Assembly: GCF_013401555.1 (NCBI RefSeq)
Contig: NZ_CP058552.1
Coordinates: forward strand, 3,782,001-3,846,000
Source: Paenibacillus sp. E222
Lineage (GTDB): Bacteria > Bacillota > Bacilli > Paenibacillales > Paenibacillaceae
Direction: 5' to 3'
Length of the DNA stretch: 64,000 nt
Each line of letters opens with the position of its first letter. The first letter of the stretch is position 1. A program made the translations under genes and the position numbers. The notes under the pieces are model-generated. The model was not told where the DNA came from and did no database searches. It worked only from the letters and a program-made list of their open reading frames with translations. Shown here one piece after another: positions 58,642-64,000 of the stretch.

Positions 58642-59295
58642 TTGTTTCCCAAAATAAATGAAGTTTTATACATCCAGATTGCCTCTGCAGATGAAAAAGA
58701 GGAAAGCAAAGAATATAAATCACGCATAGCGGATGTGGATGACAACAGTTTCCTGATCGAAGTTCCGATGCAACAGGGAAGCAGTCGGTTGAAACGGTTG
58801 TTTTTTGGTGAGGAATTGTCCATTTCCTATATTACAGAAGACGGGGTTCGTCATTATTTCAACACGTATGTGACCGGATTTGAAGAAGATGTAGTTCGGC
58901 TAGTACGAATTCGCAAGCCATTGCCGGACGACATCACCAAAATCCAGCGTCGCAGTTTTCTGCGTGTTCATGCAAACCTTGAAATGGCCATCCAGAGCGA
59001 AGATCTAACCCGAGCCGTGGGCTTGACTGAAGATATCGGCGGCGGGGGATTGTCCATTTATGGTGAACCCGGTTTTGTTATTGCGGAAGGGCAGAAGCTC
59101 AAGTGCTGGTTGCTTATTCCTTATCGGAATGCAGTGATTGAGCATGCGAATTTTGAAGCTGAAGTGGTTCGGATCAAAACACTGGAGACGGGCAGACAGC
59201 TATGCATGTTAAAGTTTGTGCAGATTACGGATTCGGAACGACAGAAGATCATCAAGTTTTGCTTTGAACGGCAATTGGATTATCGCACGAAATAA
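58642..59295 (+). CDS. ypfA: PilZ-domain flagellar brake protein (YpfA/DgrA-like)
   Basis: Binds cyclic di-GMP and slows motility in B. subtilis. 217 residues: YcgR-type N-terminal domain (FPKINEVLYIQIAS, FLIEVPMQQG) and a PilZ domain with RRSFLRVHAN and EDIGGGGLSI, the c-di-GMP binding motifs. TTG at 58642 is chosen with GGTGA 5 bases upstream; GTGs at 58627 and 58633 are possible. Confidence 0.85.
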   Translation: MFPKINEVLYIQIASADEKEESKEYKSRIADVDDNSFLIEVPMQQGSSRLKRLFFGEELSISYITEDGVRHYFNTYVTGFEEDVVRLVRIRKPLPDDITKIQRRSFLRVHANLEMAIQSEDLTRAVGLTEDIGGGGLSIYGEPGFVIAEGQKLKCWLLIPYRNAVIEHANFEAEVVRIKTLETGRQLCMLKFVQITDSERQKIIKFCFERQLDYRTK

Positions 59296-59366
59296 AGAAT
59301 GGGGATTGGCTGGGATAAAAAGGTGCAGCAGTGGGCACTGTAATGGAAAAAACGGAGGTTCAGCTT

Positions 59367-59591
59367 GTGAACAATCGCAATGCATCCCGCAGATACGAGC
59401 GCCTGTATTATGTTTTATCCAAACGAATGGAAAGAAGGGCTCTGCTGCTGATTACAGCTCTTCTTGTTCTGCTTGTGATCTATCAGTTATTACTTCTTGT
59501 GCCTGATATGAAAAAGAATATGACCTCCATTGATCGTCTGGAAGGAACACCAATTCAGATGCAAACGGTACACGAACAATCACATCACTGA
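59367..59591 (+). CDS. ypfB: YpfB-like small membrane protein
   Basis: 74 residues: a basic N-terminus (NNRNASRRYERLYYVLSKR), one membrane helix (ALLLITALLVLLVIYQLLLL) and a short outer tail. The family (DUF5359/YpfB) sits between ypfA and cmk in Bacillus too. GTG at 59367 is preceded by GGAGG with 8-base spacing; earlier starts at 59331 and 59343 have poorer sites. Confidence 0.75.
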   Translation: MNNRNASRRYERLYYVLSKRMERRALLLITALLVLLVIYQLLLLVPDMKKNMTSIDRLEGTPIQMQTVHEQSHH

Positions 59592-59602
59592 TTTGTCTGT
59601 TT

Positions 59603-59631
59603 TTGCATCCATGTGTATAGTGTGGTATAAT
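59603..59631 (+). promoter_or_regulatory. Strong promoter of cmk operon
   Basis: TTGCAT, a 17-base spacer and TATAAT with an extended TGG element. It overlaps no gene and lies 64 bases before the cmk start. Confidence 0.7.
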
Positions 59632-59644
59632 TTTGACGATGCAG

Positions 59645-59665
59645 GCAATGCCTGTTTTTTTATTG
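59645..59665 (+). terminator. Hairpin and T-run directly after the cmk promoter
   Basis: CAGGC-AAT-GCCTG followed by seven T, about 10 bases from the expected transcription start. Either the terminator of ypfB or a small attenuator in the cmk leader. Confidence 0.6.
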
Positions 59666-59694
59666 AGGCTTATCGTTTGAGGAGGAATGCCCCG

Positions 59695-60399
59695 TTGGCA
59701 AGCCAGAACACATCAGAGAACGGGAAGATGAACGTCGCAATTGACGGACCTGCCGGTGCCGGGAAAAGCACGGTGGCCCGATTGGTTGCAGAGGCGCTCG
59801 CGTATATATACGTCGATTCTGGCGCAATGTACCGTGCGGTAACCCTGCATATGCTTCGAAAAGGTATTTCACCGGAAGATGTGCCAGAGGTGCTTCAGGA
59901 AACCCAAAAGCTGGTCATTGATTTACAACCGGATCCCGACGGACAGAAAGTGTTCTGTAATGGGGAAGATGTTACCTCGGAAATCCGCTCCCGTGAAGTG
60001 ACGGGAATCGTGTCCCGATATGCGCAAATCGAGGGGCTGCGTACGCAATTGGTGGATACACAGCGGCAAATGGCTTTGCGCAAGGGCGTCGTCATGGATG
60101 GACGCGATATCGGAACGACAGTATTGCCCGACGCGGAAGTGAAAATCTTCATGACTGCCAGTGTGGAAGAGCGTGCACTTCGCCGCTTCAAAGAACTGGA
60201 TCCCTCAGAAGGACTGACGTTGCAGCAGCTTGAGCGAGACATTGCCACCCGTGACAAATTGGATGAAAGTCGGGAAATATCCCCGCTTCGCTGTGCTGAG
60301 GACGCTACTGTGCTCGACACAACAGAGATGAGCATCCATGAAGTGGTTGACAAAATCGTGTCTTATTGCACAATGGTCAGAGGAGAGATCGGTCTATGA
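59695..60399 (+). CDS. cmk: Cytidylate kinase
   Basis: Phosphorylates CMP and dCMP. 234 residues with P-loop AIDGPAGAGKST, substrate motif VDSGAMYRAVTLH, and DGRDIGTTVLPDA, RDKLDESRE in the C-terminal lid. TTG start at 59695 after GAGGAGG; the internal ATG at 59728 (MNVAIDG) is possible. First of the block cmk-plsC. Confidence 0.93.
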   Translation: MASQNTSENGKMNVAIDGPAGAGKSTVARLVAEALAYIYVDSGAMYRAVTLHMLRKGISPEDVPEVLQETQKLVIDLQPDPDGQKVFCNGEDVTSEIRSREVTGIVSRYAQIEGLRTQLVDTQRQMALRKGVVMDGRDIGTTVLPDAEVKIFMTASVEERALRRFKELDPSEGLTLQQLERDIATRDKLDESREISPLRCAEDATVLDTTEMSIHEVVDKIVSYCTMVRGEIGL

Positions 60400-60983
60400 T
60401 TTACACATTTTGCAGCACATTACTGCGGATCATTTACACCATTCTTTTCCGCCTGGAGGCAGTTGGACGGGAGAACATCCCGAAAGAAGGCGGCGTACTT
60501 TTATGTTCTAATCATATCAGTAACTTTGATCCTCCAACGGTTGGTATCAAGATTCGTCGTCAGGTGCGCTTCATGGCCAAAAGCGAATTGTTTGATATCC
60601 CGGTCTTTGGCCGAATTATCAAAGCCGTAGGCGCTTTTCCCGTTAAACGTGGAGGCGTCAGCAAGGAATCCATCAAGACCTCACTCAACATTTTGCGTGA
60701 CGGTGAAGTGCTTGGTATTTTCCCTTCGGGAAGCCGACACAATGATGGAGGCATCGGCAAAAAAGGGGCAGCGAGTTTCGCTCTCCGAAGTGGTGCTACA
60801 GTTATTCCTACTGCTATTATCGGTAACTACAAGGTTTTTCGTAAGATGAAAGTGGTTTATGGAGCACCGGTGAATTTGGACGAGTTCAAGGAAGATCCAT
60901 CCGGCGATGCGCTGGAGAGAGCGACGGAGAAGATTATGTCCAAAATTAATGAAATGGTGCAAACAGGCGTGCCGAGCAAATAA
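60396..60983 (+). CDS. plsC: 1-acyl-sn-glycerol-3-phosphate acyltransferase
   Basis: Makes phosphatidic acid. 195 residues with the acyltransferase motifs CSNHISNFDPP (HX4D), KSELFDIPVFG, and FPSGSRHNDG (motif III, usually FPEGTRS) and VIPTAIIG. GAGGAGAG ribosome site; the ATG lies in the last codons of cmk. Likely coupled to cmk. Confidence 0.92.
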   Translation: MIYTFCSTLLRIIYTILFRLEAVGRENIPKEGGVLLCSNHISNFDPPTVGIKIRRQVRFMAKSELFDIPVFGRIIKAVGAFPVKRGGVSKESIKTSLNILRDGEVLGIFPSGSRHNDGGIGKKGAASFALRSGATVIPTAIIGNYKVFRKMKVVYGAPVNLDEFKEDPSGDALERATEKIMSKINEMVQTGVPSK

Positions 60984-61124
60984 CGGCATCGTCGGACAAC
61001 TGAGTGCATGTTTCCATTTCTTTGAGGGAAGCTAAGTTAGGCATTCAGTTCTGAAAGTGTTTTGAACTCTGCTACAGGCAGGTTTGAATATAATGGGGTT
61101 TTTGAATTGAGGAGGGTATTTGAC

Positions 61125-62339
61125 ATGTCGGAAGAAATGAAAAATCAAGAAGCAACCCAAGATGAGTTGGATCAATTCGTTTCCTTGAAAAAAGGAGATA
61201 CCGTAAAAGGAACCATCGTCAAATTGGAAGATAACCAAGCCTATGTGAGCATTGGATATAAATATGACGGTGTAATTCCAATTCGTGAACTGTCTTCCCT
61301 ACACGTAGACAGCGCGTCTGATGCAGTTGAAGTTGGACAAGAAGTTGAAGCTAAAGTACTTAGCATCGACGACGAGAAAGAAAAACTCGTTCTGTCCAAA
61401 CGTGCAATCGACAGCGAAAACGCTTGGGATCAATTGCAAAAGCATTTTGAAGACCAAGACGTATTCGAAGTTGTTGTAGCTGACGTTGTTAAAGGCGGTC
61501 TGGTAGCAGACGTGGGCGTACGCGGATTTATCCCGGCTTCCATGGTAGAGCGCCATTTCGTTGAAGATTTCAGCGATTACAAAGGACGCACATTGCGTGT
61601 TAAAGTGAAAGAGATCGACCGTGAGAACAACAAAGTGATCCTTTCCCAAAAAGACGTACTTGAGCAAGAATTCGAAGCAAACAAAGCTACGGTTATGGCT
61701 GGTTTGCAAGAAGGTCAAGTTATCGAAGGTACAGTACAACGCTTGACTCAATTCGGTGCTTTCGTTGATGTGGGCGGAGTAGACGGATTGGTTCACGTAT
61801 CCGAGCTGGCTTGGACACACGTTGACAAACCATCGGACGTTCTGTCTGAAGGCGATAAAGTAAACGTTAAAGTGCTGAAAGTTGATCCTGAAAAAGGTAA
61901 AATCAGCCTGAGCATGAAAGCTGTTCAACCAGGTCCTTGGGAAACAGCTGGCGACAAATTCAATTCTAGCGATATCGTAACAGGTGTTGTAAAACGTCTG
62001 GTTGACTTCGGTGCTTTCGTTGAAATCGCTCCTGGTGTTGAGGGACTTGTGCATATCTCGCAAATCTCCCACAAACATATTGGCACTCCGCACGAAGTGT
62101 TGAAAGAAGGACAAGAAGTTCAAGTTAAAATCTTGGATATGAATCCTTCTGAGCAACGTGTAAGCCTGAGCATTAAGGAAACTGAAGAAGCTCCTGCTCA
62201 AGCACCAAAATCAGAAAGACCTGCTAGAAACAACGCTCCACGTGAAGAAATCAACAACCCGAACGTTTCCTTGAGCAATCAAGGTCTGAGCATCACGCTC
62301 GGCGAGCGCTTCGGTGACAAACTTAGCAAATTCAAATAA
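61125..62339 (+). CDS. ypfD: S1-domain protein, 30S ribosomal protein S1 homologue (YpfD)
   Basis: 404 residues with four S1 RNA-binding repeats, each beginning like GDTVKGTIVKL, VFEVVVADVVKG, GQVIEGTVQRLTQFGAFVDV and DIVTGVVKRLVDFGAFVEI. Firmicute S1 homologue with four instead of six repeats. The ATG at 61125 follows GAGGAGGG. Confidence 0.93.
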   Translation: MSEEMKNQEATQDELDQFVSLKKGDTVKGTIVKLEDNQAYVSIGYKYDGVIPIRELSSLHVDSASDAVEVGQEVEAKVLSIDDEKEKLVLSKRAIDSENAWDQLQKHFEDQDVFEVVVADVVKGGLVADVGVRGFIPASMVERHFVEDFSDYKGRTLRVKVKEIDRENNKVILSQKDVLEQEFEANKATVMAGLQEGQVIEGTVQRLTQFGAFVDVGGVDGLVHVSELAWTHVDKPSDVLSEGDKVNVKVLKVDPEKGKISLSMKAVQPGPWETAGDKFNSSDIVTGVVKRLVDFGAFVEIAPGVEGLVHISQISHKHIGTPHEVLKEGQEVQVKILDMNPSEQRVSLSIKETEEAPAQAPKSERPARNNAPREEINNPNVSLSNQGLSITLGERFGDKLSKFK

Positions 62340-62398
62340 GTTAACAATGCATGGTTCTTAGTTATATACTGCATATTTTGCTGAACAATAAAAGCAAG

Positions 62399-62433
62399 AT
62401 CGGCGAGCCCCAGCGGGTTCGCCGATTGTTGTT
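62399..62433 (+). terminator. Terminator after ypfD
   Basis: ATCGGCGAGCCC and GGGTTCGCCGAT pair; the T-run is short (TGTTGTT). Confidence 0.75.
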
Positions 62434-62523
62434 ATTGCGAGTATAACGGCATGAAACGTTAGCCAAGACAGGTGTTTTTTGCTATGATGAGTATCGTAAG
62501 TATGGACAGGAGGAGTGGAATGT

Positions 62524-63846
62524 ATGGCAAGACCCGTTGTGGCAATTGTCGGGCGACCGAATGTGGGCAAATCCACCATTTTTAATCGGATCATCGGCGA
62601 CAGATTGGCCATTGTGGAAGACAAGCCGGGCATTACCCGTGACCGTATCTACGGAATCGGCGAATGGAACGGTAAACCATTTAGCATTATCGATACAGGT
62701 GGTATCGAAATCGACGGCGAGGACGTCATTTTAAAATCAATCCGGATGCAGGCAGAGCTCGCCATTGAAGAAGCGGATGTTATTGTATTCATGTGTGATG
62801 CAAAAGCAGGGATTACGCAATCTGATGAAGAAGTCGCAGAGATGTTGTACCGCTCAGGCAAGCCTATCGTTGTAGCCGTTAACAAAGTGGATAATATCGG
62901 GCGCAGTGAGCTCATTTATGAGTTTTATGGATTTGGATTTGGTGATCCAATCGGAGTATCGGGAAGTCATGGTACAGGTGTAGGTGATTTGCTCGACGCC
63001 ATCGTAGAGAAATTGCCTGAACTTGAGGAAGAGACTTACGATGACGATGTCATTCGTGTAGCTCTGATCGGACGTCCTAACGTGGGTAAATCTTCATTGG
63101 TGAACGCCATTTTGGGGGAAGAGCGTGTTATTGTCAGTGATGTTGCTGGAACGACGCGGGACGCGATCGATACACCGTTTGAAAAAGATGGCCAGCGCTA
63201 TGTGCTGATTGATACAGCAGGTATGCGTAAACGTGGTAAAGTCTATGAAACCACGGAGAAATACAGCGTGATGCGTGCGATGCGTGCTATTGAGCGTGCA
63301 GATGTTGTTCTGATTGTTATTAATGGCGAAGAAGGCATTATTGAGCAGGACAAGCATATTGCAGGTTATGCATTTGAAGCAGGCAAAGCCTCCATGTTTG
63401 TTGTGAACAAATGGGACGTTGTAGAGAAGTCTGATAAAACAATGAATGAGTTTGAGAAAAAAATTCGGGATCATTTCCTGTTTATGACTTACGCTCCGGT
63501 TGTATTTTTGTCAGCTAAGACAAAACAACGCTTACAAAAATTGTTGCCTGTGGTGCAACGTGTGGCCCAGCAGCACTCTATGCGTGTTCAGACGCATCTG
63601 CTTAACGATGTAGTGTCTGATGCCGTAGCCATTAATCCGCCACCAACAGATAAAGGACGCAGAATGAGAATCAACTATGTGACTCAGGTTGCCGTTAAAC
63701 CTCCGACCATGGTTATTTTTGTGAACGATCCGGAATTGATGCACTTTTCTTATGAACGTTACCTGGAGAATAAAATTCGTGCAGCGTTTGATTTTGAAGG
63801 GACGCCAATTCGCATATTTACTCGGAGGAAGTCCGACGAAGGTTAG
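62524..63846 (+). CDS. der: Ribosome-assembly GTPase Der (EngA)
   Basis: Essential GTPase for 50S assembly. 440 residues with two G domains, each with GRPNVGKS (P-loops), DTGGIE and [15 protein letters not shown] and NKWD, followed by the KH-like C-terminal domain ([21 protein letters not shown]). The ATG at 62524 is 8 bases after GGAGGAG. Confidence 0.96.
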   Translation: MARPVVAIVGRPNVGKSTIFNRIIGDRLAIVEDKPGITRDRIYGIGEWNGKPFSIIDTGGIEIDGEDVILKSIRMQAELAIEEADVIVFMCDAKAGITQSDEEVAEMLYRSGKPIVVAVNKVDNIGRSELIYEFYGFGFGDPIGVSGSHGTGVGDLLDAIVEKLPELEEETYDDDVIRVALIGRPNVGKSSLVNAILGEERVIVSDVAGTTRDAIDTPFEKDGQRYVLIDTAGMRKRGKVYETTEKYSVMRAMRAIERADVVLIVINGEEGIIEQDKHIAGYAFEAGKASMFVVNKWDVVEKSDKTMNEFEKKIRDHFLFMTYAPVVFLSAKTKQRLQKLLPVVQRVAQQHSMRVQTHLLNDVVSDAVAINPPPTDKGRRMRINYVTQVAVKPPTMVIFVNDPELMHFSYERYLENKIRAAFDFEGTPIRIFTRRKSDEG

Positions 63847-63857
63847 GGGAGAAGTTT

Positions 63858-64000
63858 GTGATTTTACAAATCGCAGCGATTGTATTGAGCTATCTGCTCG
63901 GTTCAATCAGCTTTAGTGTCCTCCTTGCAAAAGCACTACGGGGGATCGATATCCGTCAACACGGAAGCGGAAATGCAGGGGCTACCAATACTTTGCGGAT
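63858..64000 (+). CDS. plsY: Glycerol-3-phosphate acyltransferase PlsY (partial, cut by window edge)
   Basis: First 47 codons only. The membrane start [20 protein letters not shown] and the conserved [15 protein letters not shown] motif identify PlsY, which acylates glycerol 3-phosphate from acyl-phosphate. GTG start after GGGGAG. Runs off the right end of the window. Confidence 0.9.
   Translation, partial: MILQIAAIVLSYLLGSISFSVLLAKALRGIDIRQHGSGNAGATNTLR

Noticed and set aside
61299..62201. 300-residue minus-strand frame inside ypfD
   Set aside because: Antisense of the repeated S1 domains; rich in Phe and Asn without a fold.

Overview
The window looks like a piece of a Paenibacillus (or closely related Paenibacillaceae) chromosome. 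The gene order is the long sporulation, riboflavin, cytochrome-biogenesis and germination block known from Bacillus subtilis. The reading frames are Firmicute-like, with strong AGGAGG-type ribosome binding sites and frequent GTG and TTG starts. Sporulation genes (spoIIM, dacF, spoIIAA-AB-sigF, spoVAA/AB/AF, ytfJ, dacB, spmA/B, ypeB, mciZ) show that the organism forms endospores. There are no phage genes, insertion sequences, tRNA, rRNA or CRISPR arrays. The species assignment is inference.

Layout. 1-2.1 kb: thymidine kinase, a small unknown, a two-TM potassium-channel-like protein and a DUF2627 protein. 2.25-7.3 kb: complete branched-chain 2-oxoacid dehydrogenase operon (lpd, E1 alpha, E1 beta, E2), followed by lipB, whose product makes the lipoyl group that E2 carries. 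8.2-12.5 kb: the miniprotein gene prli42, an M20 peptidase, the small FtsZ inhibitor gene mciZ divergent from nudF, an EndoQ-like nuclease and spoIIM. 12.6-18.6 kb: fur, yqzK, xerD, purine nucleoside phosphorylase, dacF and the spoIIA (sigma F) operon with a candidate sigma H promoter.

18.7-21.8 kb is the accessory island. It holds an EamA exporter divergent from an AraC regulator, then about 1.1 kb without genes that carries a duplicated two-part repeat. 21.8-26.7 kb: spoVAA, spoVAB and spoVAF (with spoVAC/AD/AE absent), lysA and ppiB. 26.8-31.1 kb: FMN riboswitch and ribD-ribE-ribBA-ribH. 31.2-37.8 kb: scpA/scpB, DUF2953, ytfJ, dacB-spmA-spmB and a secreted trypsin-like protease. 38-44.8 kb: rluB and resABCDE (cytochrome c biogenesis and its two-component regulator). 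45-49.4 kb: a 1465-residue collagen-like surface protein of BclA type with eight interleaved small modules and an exact 240-bp tandem repeat. 49.5-51.5 kb: serA (minus strand) behind a T-box leader.

51.8-64 kb: ypbD/E/G-like genes, a lipoprotein polysaccharide deacetylase, a mecA family adaptor, prsW, a tiny zinc-ribbon protein, ypeB without sleB, ypfA (PilZ), ypfB, cmk, plsC, an S1-domain protein, der and the first part of plsY, cut by the window edge.

The most unusual observations are the modular collagen-like protein, the duplicated intergenic repeat, non-consensus key residues in thymidine kinase, the potassium channel filter and XerD, the reduced spoVA operon, ypeB without sleB, a ResE kinase almost lacking its extracytoplasmic domain, and two very small conserved genes (prli42, mciZ) that are easily missed. 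No wholly new multi-gene system was recognised.
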